Of a stretch of DNA of 64,000 bases, positions 34,153-42,009 are shown one piece after another (position 1 is the stretch's first letter; the number at the start of each line of letters is the position of its first letter). This stretch comes from an uncultured Fibrobacter sp. Its GTDB lineage: Bacteria; Fibrobacterota; Fibrobacteria; Fibrobacterales; Fibrobacteraceae. The notes under the pieces were generated by a model. It was not told the DNA's origin, made no database searches, and worked only from the letters and a program-made list of their open reading frames with translations. The position numbers and the translations under genes are program-made. The stretch is taken from NCBI RefSeq assembly GCF_947166265.1, contig NZ_CAMVDO010000016.1:1-64000 (forward strand), given 5' to 3'.

Positions 34153-36927
34153 ATGAAACTGTTTGGTAAAAAAAGAAAGAGCTTTTTCGGAATAGCACTG
34201 GGTTGCGCCTCGATGCTTTACGCTGCCGGCGACGAAATGACCCAGTTGGATATCGTTATCCGCGATTTCCAGCCGAACCACCCGGACTTCGAAAACTTTT
34301 CTGAAGAATATGCGGGCACCTATGACGGTTACGCCAGTGGCGAATTGGACTATTTGAAAGAGAGAAAGGGCCAGTACAAGAACCTTTACATGGAACCGGG
34401 GACCAAGCAGAACTACGTCGGTTACGATATGGCTTGGTACTCCAAGGCGAGTTACCATAAGTCCTGCGGAAACAAGGCGTCTAAGACGGGCGCTCGCGTG
34501 GGTCAGGATGGCCTTCCGATGACGATTAACACGTTCTTGCCGACGTACCTGCAGGCGACGTCCACCGCTGCCGTGCTGGAATACGGTGAATGTGAATCTC
34601 CCGATTCCAGATTCCCGGGTCTTGTGCAGCGTGGTTTCAAACAGGTGACCGATACTGCAAACGTTCGTGGCTTTGTCTGTAAAGGTGGTGCAACGAACTG
34701 GGCGAACGAAGTTTACTACACTCCGGGCATGGTGCAAAGCCACCTGTTGTTCGACGTTCCTGCCGATGGTGGCGACTACGATATGTACGATGGCGTGCAT
34801 ATCCAGAAGGCTCAGGACCTTTGCGATAACGAGTTCTTCCACCAGTGGTTTGCCGACGATGCATCTGTGAACTATCGTATCAACACGACGATGGATATTT
34901 ACAAGGACGGCGATACCAAGTATTATGTTTACGACTATAACTACAACAACGGTGGTTATTCTCCGCTGGACTCCATCGATCCTACGACAAGGCAGTGGAG
35001 TGGCTATAAGTCTTGCGTTAAGGAAGTTCAGACCCATATTCCGGAAGAGCTGAGGGATGAACTTGCCTGTAAGCAGTTTGGCCCCCAGAGCCTTTCCATT
35101 TTCTGCCCGCCGTACGAGTACGAATATGCGAATACTCAGGTGGACTATATGAAACAGAATACCTATGGCCTGTGTCAATCTTGGTTGACTAACGGTGGCC
35201 CGCGCGCGGTCCAGTCCCTGACGGGAACGGGTAATAGCGCCGCCTGGGATGCCGCACAAAATGGTGGTGCTTTGGGTATGCAGCATTTGCGTAACTATGC
35301 GTTCACCATGATGGGTTATGCTAAGTTCAAGTACCGTAAGTCTAACCAAACTCCGAATCCCGAAGTGTTCCAGTTCGCCGGTGACGACGACATGTGGATT
35401 TTCGTGGATGGTGTGCTGGCGGTTGACCTGGGTGGTAACCACCTTGCAACGCCGGGTAGCGTGAACATCAAGACTCTTGCCGACAACAACCACGGCTGCC
35501 ATGAAGGTGAACCTTTGGCGAATTATACGAACTGCCAGGGCGCAGATGCCAATGGCTGGGCCGACAATACTTGGCACCACCTCCACTTCTTCTACGCAGA
35601 CCGCCAGAGTGATGGTTCCAACATTTACATTCGTACCTCCCTTGCAGAAGTGGCTCCGTCCCGTTACGGTCAGCCGGCTGTGGGTAGCGTGACCGTGACG
35701 ATGGATGAAAACGGACAGCAGAAGGTGAGCATGAACTTGAACACCTCCCTGGACGAGGCCACTCTCCAGAAGCTGAACGATCCTTCCAATCCGAGCCCTG
35801 CCATTCTGGTTATCCGAGAAATTGACAACGGCGATGGCACCACGTCTAAGGTTGTCTATGCTTACTACGTTACGGCTGCGGTCCAGGGTGCAAGCGAAGG
35901 TGCCTCGGGTATCCAGTACGACTTTGCTGGTGAACTCCGCGACTTGAACGGTAACGTGATTACGACTGGCATTGTCGCTGCAGACAAGATTGCCTTTAAC
36001 TTCCCGTACAACGAAGAACTGTTTGGCGAAGGCAAGGTCGACGACAACTACTCTCCGGAATTGTGGCAGCAGTTCGCTTCCTGGAGTACCGAAATGTCCA
36101 AGTATGGCTACAAGGTTACCTCCGTTTCCAACAAGGGTGTGGTCGGTCCTCCGAACTCTTTGGAAGACTGGGCCAAGACTCAGTTCATTCCGAATACCAA
36201 GATCGCCTCGTTTGTTCTGGATGACGAAATTGACCGTCCGGACTTTACGGCTCAGTCGAACCTCTTGACTCAAAAGGCCAAGGATAACGGCGGTAAGCTG
36301 CCGACCGATATGACGGCTGAACTCCAGATTGTGCTTGTCCCGAAGGATTGCGGCGCTGGCCCCGGCTCTTGCGGTAATGGTGGCAACCCGCTTGACCTGA
36401 AGGAAGATTACAAGAAGGCCTTCTCGCTTTCGGATGGAAACATGCCCGGTAACGCTTCTGCGTCTATCGTGGGCGGCTTGAACGGTGCTGGCCTCTGCTA
36501 TGCCGGTGGTAACGGTAAGAAGAGCAGTGTCGAAAGCTGCGCAAGCTTCTCTTATCCGGTTTCTGGTCCGTTCCGCATCAATATCCGCGTGTTCGACCAC
36601 CTGGGACATTTTGTGAACCAGTACCAGAAGAAGGTTGAAAAGGAAGACCTGCAGAGCGTCTTTGGCACAGGTTCCTCGGAATCCGCTTGCGTGAATCCGC
36701 GCTATGGTGAAACGGGTGCTGCATGGGTGACCGCAAAGGTGTATCCTGTGTCGCAGAACGGTCGCCTGCTTGCAACGGGTCCTTACATTTACCAGGTGAC
36801 CTTCGTTCTCGATGAATATTCTCCGTGCGTGGTGGTGGGCGAAATGCCGCAGAATGGTACGGTGCCGTACACCCGTCAGAACGACACCTACCGCTTCGGA
36901 TATCGTCGCGCTAAGGCTAAGAAGTAA
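34153..36927 (+). CDS. Secreted fibro-slime (PA14-like) domain protein
   Basis: A signal peptide (MKLFGKKRKSFFGIALGCAS…YAA) starts the 924-residue protein. The fibro-slime domain (TIGR02148) lies around residues 300-510, with FAGDDDMWIFVDG near 411, DLGGNH and WHHLHFFYADRQ near 474, a calcium-binding PA14-like pattern. The C-terminal 400 residues have an immunoglobulin-like look (FRINIRVFDHLGHFVNQ). Family members in Fibrobacter are surface or vesicle proteins implicated in attachment to cellulose. The longest frame begins at a GTG (34138), but GGAG at 34140-34143 is well placed for the ATG at 34153. It ends at a strong terminator and is probably monocistronic. Confidence 0.88.
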   Translation: MKLFGKKRKSFFGIALGCASMLYAAGDEMTQLDIVIRDFQPNHPDFENFSEEYAGTYDGYASGELDYLKERKGQYKNLYMEPGTKQNYVGYDMAWYSKASYHKSCGNKASKTGARVGQDGLPMTINTFLPTYLQATSTAAVLEYGECESPDSRFPGLVQRGFKQVTDTANVRGFVCKGGATNWANEVYYTPGMVQSHLLFDVPADGGDYDMYDGVHIQKAQDLCDNEFFHQWFADDASVNYRINTTMDIYKDGDTKYYVYDYNYNNGGYSPLDSIDPTTRQWSGYKSCVKEVQTHIPEELRDELACKQFGPQSLSIFCPPYEYEYANTQVDYMKQNTYGLCQSWLTNGGPRAVQSLTGTGNSAAWDAAQNGGALGMQHLRNYAFTMMGYAKFKYRKSNQTPNPEVFQFAGDDDMWIFVDGVLAVDLGGNHLATPGSVNIKTLADNNHGCHEGEPLANYTNCQGADANGWADNTWHHLHFFYADRQSDGSNIYIRTSLAEVAPSRYGQPAVGSVTVTMDENGQQKVSMNLNTSLDEATLQKLNDPSNPSPAILVIREIDNGDGTTSKVVYAYYVTAAVQGASEGASGIQYDFAGELRDLNGNVITTGIVAADKIAFNFPYNEELFGEGKVDDNYSPELWQQFASWSTEMSKYGYKVTSVSNKGVVGPPNSLEDWAKTQFIPNTKIASFVLDDEIDRPDFTAQSNLLTQKAKDNGGKLPTDMTAELQIVLVPKDCGAGPGSCGNGGNPLDLKEDYKKAFSLSDGNMPGNASASIVGGLNGAGLCYAGGNGKKSSVESCASFSYPVSGPFRINIRVFDHLGHFVNQYQKKVEKEDLQSVFGTGSSESACVNPRYGETGAAWVTAKVYPVSQNGRLLATGPYIYQVTFVLDEYSPCVVVGEMPQNGTVPYTRQNDTYRFGYRRAKAKK

Positions 36928-36942
36928 TTCTAGAAAGTATCG

Positions 36943-36981
36943 AAAAAATCCCGCAGGTATCTAAACCTGCGGGATTTTTTT
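36943..36981 (+). terminator. Terminator of the fibro-slime gene
   Basis: AAAAAATCCCGCAGG pairs with CCTGCGGGATTTTTT across a short AT-rich loop, 16 bases after the stop. Confidence 0.9.
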
Positions 36982-37016
36982 GATAGGGCTCGTTTGACGC
37001 GATAAGAGGGTCCTAA

Positions 37017-37123
37017 GTCATCCTCGACCAACTCTGGAGCGTAGCGATAGAGGCGGGAGGGGATCCATCAAAAATCTTCTACCTGGATTCCGTCGGTCGT
37101 TCCTCCCTCCAGGATGACCGCAT
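37017..37123. repeat. Long palindromic intergenic repeat (GTCATCCTCGACC…GGATCC, then inverted)
   Basis: GTCATCCTCGACCAACTCTG…GGAGGGGATCC at 37017-37066 has a close inverted match at 62749-62798. It is followed by GGATTCCGTC…CTCCAGGATGAC (37086-37120), so the whole gap reads as an imperfect inverted repeat. Confidence 0.75.
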
Positions 37124-37134
37124 CTAGCTACTTC

Positions 37135-38541
37135 CTACTGTTTACGGCCGATAAGGGCGAAGGGTTCCGCAGAAGTAATCGTGACAGTGAATCTTTCGCC
37201 CGGAATAAGCGGTGTTTCGCTGGTGATGGCGACGGGGCGGTAGGCGGCGTTCCGGGCAATGTAGGAGCCCTTGCGGTAGCCGGGCTTTTCGACGACGACG
37301 GTTTCGGTGGTTCCTACCCAGCGGGCGTTGTTTTCTGTGGCGATTTTTTGGAAGGCTTCGGCAAGGGCAGCGGAGCGCTCGTGCTTGATGCTGTCGGGAA
37401 CGGCGCCTTGCATATTAAAGGCGGGGGTATTCGGGCGGGCCACGAAACGGGTAATATTGCAGACTGTCGGGCGGGTCTTTCCGAGGATATCCAAGGTGTC
37501 TTGAAAGTCCCGCTCGGTTTCGCCGGGGAATCCGACGATGAAGTCGGTGCTGAGCGTGAATAGCGGAAATCTGCTGCAGAAGGCTTCGGCGAGGTCTACA
37601 TAGTCCTGGGCAGAATGCTTGCGGTTCATCGTCTTGAGGATTGCTTCGCTTCCGCTCTGCACAGGCAGATGGATGAACTTATAGACGCGCTCGTCCTCGA
37701 AGCATTTCAGGAGCGCGTCGGTGTAACGCAACATGTGCCGCGGATTACCCATGCCAAGGCGCATCTTGTAGTTGCCGGGAACTTCTGCTAGAATCTGCTC
37801 CACAAGTTCGGCGAGGTTCGTGCCCGTATCGAATCCGTAGCAGCCGCAGTCCTGTCCGGTCAGCTGGATTTCGACGCAACCGTCTGCAACGAGGCTCTTG
37901 ACCTGTTGCACGATATCTGCGGCAGGGTAGCTGTGCAAGCGGCCTTTCACGAGTCTTGTTGAGCAATAGGCGCAGGCATCGAGGCAACCTTCTTCGATGT
38001 TCACGATGCCCACCAGCGACGATTCTCTGAGGGGGGCGTCATTGCGAGCCCCATGAGGGGCGCGGCAATCACTAGCAAACAGTTCCTTTGGATTCGTCTT
38101 GTCATCCCCGCCTTGCCAATAGCCACTTGCAGCTTTGCTGCTTAGTGGATATGGTCCTCGGAACGGGGAAACAGGAATCTCCTTTCCTTGTTGCAATAGT
38201 TCCTTTAAACTTGTAAATACAGCTTTATCAGTAATCTTCGCGACTTCTTCGCGGAAATCTTTGGGCGCACAGCCCGTAATAAAAAGACTCGCCTCTGGGG
38301 CCGTGCTCATAGCTTCGCGTAACAGCTTTAAGGCGCCTGCGTTTCCCTTGACCGTGCAGACGTTTAGCACAAAGGCCGCGGGCTTCTCGGCGACATTGCT
38401 ACCAGCCGTTTCCTTGGGCATTCCAAAAATGATGCGGTAATCATTCGCAAAAATGCGGGCGATCTTTTCACCGTCGCCAAAGTTCGCTGCGCAACCTTGG
38501 CTAATTACGGCAAGTAGCGGCTTTTCGTTGGTATAGACCAT
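37135..38541 (-). CDS. MiaB-family tRNA methylthiotransferase, MtaB/CDKAL1-like
   Basis: The 468 residues have the three methylthiotransferase parts: an N-terminal UPF0004 domain with cysteines in SQGCAANFGD, NVCTVKG and FITGCAP; a radical SAM domain with CLDACAYC near 184 and LTGQDCGCYG near 235; and a C-terminal TRAM-like part. The CTVK and TGQDxGxYG wording is closer to the archaeal/eukaryotic type that thiolates t6A37 of tRNA than to bacterial MiaB. The linker between the first two domains is enlarged by about 45 residues that are made of dispersed repeats. The gene starts 4 bases after the SpoIID gene stop. Confidence 0.85.
   Translation of the reverse strand: MVYTNEKPLLAVISQGCAANFGDGEKIARIFANDYRIIFGMPKETAGSNVAEKPAAFVLNVCTVKGNAGALKLLREAMSTAPEASLFITGCAPKDFREEVAKITDKAVFTSLKELLQQGKEIPVSPFRGPYPLSSKAASGYWQGGDDKTNPKELFASDCRAPHGARNDAPLRESSLVGIVNIEEGCLDACAYCSTRLVKGRLHSYPAADIVQQVKSLVADGCVEIQLTGQDCGCYGFDTGTNLAELVEQILAEVPGNYKMRLGMGNPRHMLRYTDALLKCFEDERVYKFIHLPVQSGSEAILKTMNRKHSAQDYVDLAEAFCSRFPLFTLSTDFIVGFPGETERDFQDTLDILGKTRPTVCNITRFVARPNTPAFNMQGAVPDSIKHERSAALAEAFQKIATENNARWVGTTETVVVEKPGYRKGSYIARNAAYRPVAITSETPLIPGERFTVTITSAEPFALIGRKQ
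38036..38181 (-). repeat. Composite in-frame repeats in the methylthiotransferase linker
   Basis: GCGTCATTGCGAGCCCC…GGGGCGCGGCAATCAC (38036-38072) is a palindrome of the widely dispersed CGTCATTGCGAG type and encodes SDCRAPHGARNDA. GTCATCCCCG at 38101 with an inverted CGGGG at 38164 and an inner GCAGCTTTGCTGC form a second element. Neither introduces a stop. Confidence 0.7.
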
Positions 38542-38545
38542 CTGC

Positions 38546-39937
38546 TTACCGGTCGAATTTTTCCAAGGTGATTCCCTGGTAGTAGTGGCTCAGAATTTCC
38601 TGGTAACTCTGCCCGGCCTGGGCACGAGCCCGCACTCCCATTTGGCACATGCCCACGCCGTGCCCGAATCCTGTTCCCGTCAGTACCCATTCCTTGCCTT
38701 CTTTTTTCACGGTAAAGAATGAGGAGGGGAGGATGGTGCCGGCCTTCTTGAAAAGCCAGCGGGTACGGTCGGTCAGCACATCGAAATGTCCCTTATCCGT
38801 TTCAATGCGGAGCGTCATGATGCGTCCGCTTTTAAGCTTGTCTTTCACCTTGATGGATTTGACTTTCTTGAAATCCTTCCCGTTCGCGTTGCTGAAGGTC
38901 GCTTTGGCCTCGGTCACGTTCGCCTTAAAAAGTTTTGCGATTTCTTTGTCCGTAAAGCGGCGCTCCCACTTGGTGTAGCTGGATTCGTCGCACCAGGGCT
39001 TTCCATTCGGGCGCCTGTCTTCGACTGATTTTAGGTAAGGAAGGTCTGCGCGGTTCCAGGTGGCAAGCGTTTCGGTAATGCCCCCGCAGGTGGAATGGTA
39101 GTAGGCGATGATGAATTCTCCGCCGTAGGTCATCACGACGCCTGCGGTCGCCTTGACGGCCGCATCGGTCAAGGGCGTTGCCGATTCGAGTCCCTTGTAG
39201 ACCTGATCCTTGGTGTCTGCGTAGACGTCGAAGCCGACTGCCTCTCGGCTGTTGAAATGCTTGTATGCGTAGGTGCGAGCGGCCACGGCCTGCGCCTTTA
39301 GGGCTTCGATACGGCTGCTGTCGAGTTTTCCGATTTCGTAAGGTACGACTCCACGCAGGTAGTCCTCCACATCGACCGAATTGATGGCGTCCAGCTTGCC
39401 GTTTGTGTTGCGGAACAGGATGCTTCCGGGGTAACATGCTCTGCCGAGGGTTTTCGTGTCTGGAGCGACCGCGAGGCAGGCTCCCTCTTCGCTGTTGAAT
39501 TCGCGTGAAATGTCTTCGGTCGAATTGTCTCCGGTTTCGAACTTGACTTTGTTCTTGGTGGCTGTCACGTGGACGGTTTCGCCCTGGTATTTAAAGTAGA
39601 GTTCCTTGACTCCCGTAAAAATCCCTACGCGAAGCGGCCGGTTCAGTTCTTCGGGAATCCGGTGTTCCTTGAATGCCGCCGGCTTGTCTTGATTCGTTTC
39701 TTCTGTCATCCTGGAGCCACTGCCGTGGCGACGGGATCCATCAAGAGAATCTTCTCGGACTTGTTTCGGGATCTCCTTTTTAGAAGAATCGGTTGTCCCG
39801 GTCGTAGTCGTTTCTATCGGTATAAAACGCATGACCTCCGTACTCTGCACGTCATCGGGTAAGTCAAAATCGTCGTCTGCTATTGCAGCCGAAAATCCGA
39901 TGAAAAATGCTAGAATAGGTGAAAGTCTGAAATGCAT
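38546..39937 (-). CDS. Secreted SpoIID/LytB-domain peptidoglycan protein
   Basis: A signal peptide (residues 1-20) and a low-complexity linker lead to a SpoIID domain from about residue 95: VDVEDYLRGVVPYEIG, LKAQAVAARTYAY, YHSTCGGITE and GTGFGHGVGMCQMGA-like GVGMCQMGVRA near the end. SpoIID relatives are lytic transglycosylases that trim peptide-free glycan strands, or amidase enhancers. In a Gram-negative it would act in the periplasm in cell-wall turnover. The linker contains an in-frame dispersed repeat (39705-39739). The gene is followed closely by the methylthiotransferase gene. Confidence 0.9.
   Translation of the reverse strand: MHFRLSPILAFFIGFSAAIADDDFDLPDDVQSTEVMRFIPIETTTTGTTDSSKKEIPKQVREDSLDGSRRHGSGSRMTEETNQDKPAAFKEHRIPEELNRPLRVGIFTGVKELYFKYQGETVHVTATKNKVKFETGDNSTEDISREFNSEEGACLAVAPDTKTLGRACYPGSILFRNTNGKLDAINSVDVEDYLRGVVPYEIGKLDSSRIEALKAQAVAARTYAYKHFNSREAVGFDVYADTKDQVYKGLESATPLTDAAVKATAGVVMTYGGEFIIAYYHSTCGGITETLATWNRADLPYLKSVEDRRPNGKPWCDESSYTKWERRFTDKEIAKLFKANVTEAKATFSNANGKDFKKVKSIKVKDKLKSGRIMTLRIETDKGHFDVLTDRTRWLFKKAGTILPSSFFTVKKEGKEWVLTGTGFGHGVGMCQMGVRARAQAGQSYQEILSHYYQGITLEKFDR
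39705..39739 (-). repeat. In-frame GTCATCCTGGAG…GGGATCC element in the SpoIID linker
   Basis: The 35-bp element encodes GSRRHGSGSRMT on the gene strand; its GTCATCC/GGGATCC ends match those of the intergenic elements at 37017 and 62749. The bases after it (ATCAAGAGAATCTTCT) also resemble the ATCAAAAATCTTCT that follows the copy at 37066. Confidence 0.75.
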
Positions 39938-39959
39938 TTTGTTGTTTCTTGAAACGGAG

Positions 39960-39981
39960 ATGCCCGCTCTGTGGCGGGCAT
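39960..39981 (-). terminator. Hairpin after def
   Basis: ATGCCCGC…GCGGGCAT forms an 8-bp stem between def and the SpoIID gene. The T run behind it is weak, so it may be a leaky terminator or another dispersed palindrome. Confidence 0.4.
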
Positions 39982-40006
39982 GACTTTGAATTTTTTGAGA
40001 AGATTT

Positions 40007-40546
40007 TTATTTCTTCTTCAGTCGCGCCTGCGTTTCCTTTGCCATTTTCTTCAGCTTGGACTGGTTCATGGTGCGGTCGGCAGTCGAAATCTTATCAACG
40101 AAAAGATCTCCGTTCAGGTGGTCCGTTTCGTGCTGGATGCAGCGGCCGAAAAGACCGTCGCAGTTGTGGATTTCCTGCGGCTCGCCGTTGATGTCGAAGA
40201 AGCGTACGCAAACCTTGTCCGGGCGCATCACGTTGCAGAAAATGTCGGGGACCGAAAGGCAGCCTTCGTCGTAAGGAACGACCTTTGCATCGGGTTCAGC
40301 TTCCCATTCGGGGTTGAACATGATGTAGGGGCGCGGTTCCTCTTCGCCAGGAACGGCGGTGTCGATGACGACCAGTCGAATGTTCTTGCCAATCTGTGGG
40401 GCGGCAAGTCCACATCCCGGAGCATCGTACATGGTTTCGAGCATGTCCTTTGCAAGTTGACGCAGCTCGGGCGTAATTTCGGTGATGGGTTCGCATTTCT
40501 TGCGAAGCACCGGATCACCGTAGGTCTTGATTTCGAGAAGTGCCAT
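40007..40546 (-). CDS. def: Peptide deformylase
   Basis: The enzyme removes the formyl group from new proteins. All three family motifs are present: GCGLAAPQIG near residue 46, EGCLSVP near 97 (Cys metal ligand) and QHETDHLNG near 139 (two His ligands and catalytic Glu). At 179 residues it is a typical type I enzyme with a Lys-rich tail. It lies 18 bases after yajC on the same strand, with GGAG before its ATG, so the two are probably one transcript. Confidence 0.97.
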   Translation of the reverse strand: MALLEIKTYGDPVLRKKCEPITEITPELRQLAKDMLETMYDAPGCGLAAPQIGKNIRLVVIDTAVPGEEEPRPYIMFNPEWEAEPDAKVVPYDEGCLSVPDIFCNVMRPDKVCVRFFDINGEPQEIHNCDGLFGRCIQHETDHLNGDLFVDKISTADRTMNQSKLKKMAKETQARLKKK

Positions 40547-40564
40547 GGGCTACTCCTTTAAAGC

Positions 40565-40945
40565 TTACTTCTTTTCTTCGGTCTTGGCGGCGGCCGGTGC
40601 GGCTTCGGCGTTCAGAACGCGGAGAATTGCGGACTTTTCGAATTCAATCAGCGTGGTAGATGCGGTACGGACGGTGATGCTCGTACCTGTTTCGTCGATG
40701 TTGGTGACGGTGCCGATAATGCCAGCGGTGGTAATCACCTTGTCGCCCTTCTTGAGCGCCTTGCGCATTTCTTCCATCTTCTTCATTTCCTTGTTCTTCG
40801 GACGGATGAAGAAAAGCCACATCACAACAAACAGAAGGATGAGCGGAAGGAAGCTCATGATGCCACCCTGTTGCTGTTCAGGAGCTGCTTCCTGGGCAAA
40901 TGCGGCGATGGAGGAAAGGGTGATAAGGAGTGCAGAGAGTTTCAT
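40565..40945 (-). CDS. yajC: Preprotein translocase accessory subunit YajC
   Basis: The 126-residue protein has an N-terminal hydrophobic leader (a signal-like stretch up to AFAQ, unusual for YajC) and then the conserved single-span core MSFLPLILLFVVMWLFFIRPK with KKGDKVITTAGIIGTV following. YajC associates with SecDF-YidC at the inner membrane. The C-terminus is Ala-rich. secD and secF are not next to it; def is downstream. Confidence 0.92.
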   Translation of the reverse strand: MKLSALLITLSSIAAFAQEAAPEQQQGGIMSFLPLILLFVVMWLFFIRPKNKEMKKMEEMRKALKKGDKVITTAGIIGTVTNIDETGTSITVRTASTTLIEFEKSAILRVLNAEAAPAAAKTEEKK

Positions 40946-41023
40946 AATTTTACCTGTTTGGGGTGAATTGATTTACGGGAGTAAATATAGAAAAAAGAGG
41001 GGTGGACTAATGTGTGGTGTGTA

Positions 41024-41062
41024 ATTAGTCATTCCACATTTCACACTCCACATTCCACATTG
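41024..41062. repeat. Short degenerate tandem repeat (CATTCCACATT words)
   Basis: The words CATTCCACATTT, CACTCCACATT and CCACATTGCG follow one another between the cNMP-domain gene and yajC. It looks like a slipped low-complexity repeat; no function is evident. Confidence 0.6.
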
Positions 41063-41073
41063 CGCCTACGGCG

Positions 41074-42009
41074 CTACACCAGTTTCTTGTCCAGCAGCGG
41101 GTAAATGCGGTTGAGTTCCATCAGGTCGAGGATGGTGTCAAAGTCGCCGTGGAAAGACGGTATCGATTCTATCTCGGGGAGTGTGCTTGCGCCTTCAAAG
41201 GAAATCGGTGCGTTCAGTAGCTTGCGTTCCAATAGCGGAAGCAGGGTGCGTGTCGTAAGGGTGGCGCCGAACATGGCCCGCTTCGCAACTTTCAAGAGAG
41301 ACTCCGTCTTGACGGTGAACATGCCGTTCTGGAGAGGCTCGGTGCTTTGCTGCACCGTCTTGATGACGGCGTTCAGCACCATCTGTTCGGTCATCGAAAG
41401 AATCTGCGGCGGCATTTTCTTGTAGCGGGCGCGATAGCGGATAGATTCGTACAGCAGGTGCACGACGTTTGCGTTCTTGAGCTGTACCTGATTTCCCAAA
41501 ATCTTGAGGATGTCCAGATCCTCTAGAATCTGTAGAAGGTTTTCGGTGCTGTCTTTGGAAAGGTTGAAAAGGTTCCGGACTCCGTCGTAAACTTCCGAAA
41601 GAGAAAAGCTGCTTTCGGTGTGGCCCGTCGCAGATTTGGAATCCAGAATGTAGAGCAGGCTGGGGAGCGCCTTGATCTTGTCGCTCTTGAGCTTGTTGTC
41701 GTCTGCGATTTGAAGACGGCTCGTTAAGAACGAAATAATGGACTTGAACCAGGCGGGTTCTTCTTCGAGTGTCTGGGCTAAATTTTCCGGGGTGATTTCT
41801 TGAAGTTCGCAGTCTTCAATGGCCGTCACCGTTTCGGTGCAGGGACTGCTTTTTAAAAGCGAAAGCTCGCCAATCAGGGCTCCGGGACCGTAAGTGTTTT
41901 CGCCTCCGTTATGGGTGCTTGTTCCAAGTAATTCTCCGTTACGGACAACGTAAAGATTCTTGCCGATATCCCCTTCGTGAAAGAGAACTTGACCTTCTTC
42001 GAGTGTCAT
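41074..42009 (-). CDS. Cyclic-nucleotide-binding-fold protein with helical C-terminus (B of pair)
   Basis: Residues 1 to about 100 have the cNMP-binding beta-roll: EGQVLFHEGDIGKNLYVVRNGEL and GALIGELSLLKSSPCTETVTA. The phosphate-binding cassette normally ends in an Arg-Thr/Ala pair that contacts the cyclic phosphate; here it reads CTETV, so nucleotide binding is doubtful. The remaining 210 residues are helical with no DNA-binding motif that I recognise. The start overlaps the stop of the next cNMP-fold gene (ATGA), and the two proteins share size and plan, so they probably work as partners. Confidence 0.78.
   Translation of the reverse strand: MTLEEGQVLFHEGDIGKNLYVVRNGELLGTSTHNGGENTYGPGALIGELSLLKSSPCTETVTAIEDCELQEITPENLAQTLEEEPAWFKSIISFLTSRLQIADDNKLKSDKIKALPSLLYILDSKSATGHTESSFSLSEVYDGVRNLFNLSKDSTENLLQILEDLDILKILGNQVQLKNANVVHLLYESIRYRARYKKMPPQILSMTEQMVLNAVIKTVQQSTEPLQNGMFTVKTESLLKVAKRAMFGATLTTRTLLPLLERKLLNAPISFEGASTLPEIESIPSFHGDFDTILDLMELNRIYPLLDKKLV

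Noticed and set aside
34132-36609. 825-codon open frame opposite the fibro-slime gene
   Set aside because: The plus-strand gene has a signal peptide, a known domain, a ribosome-binding site and a terminator; the antisense frame has none.
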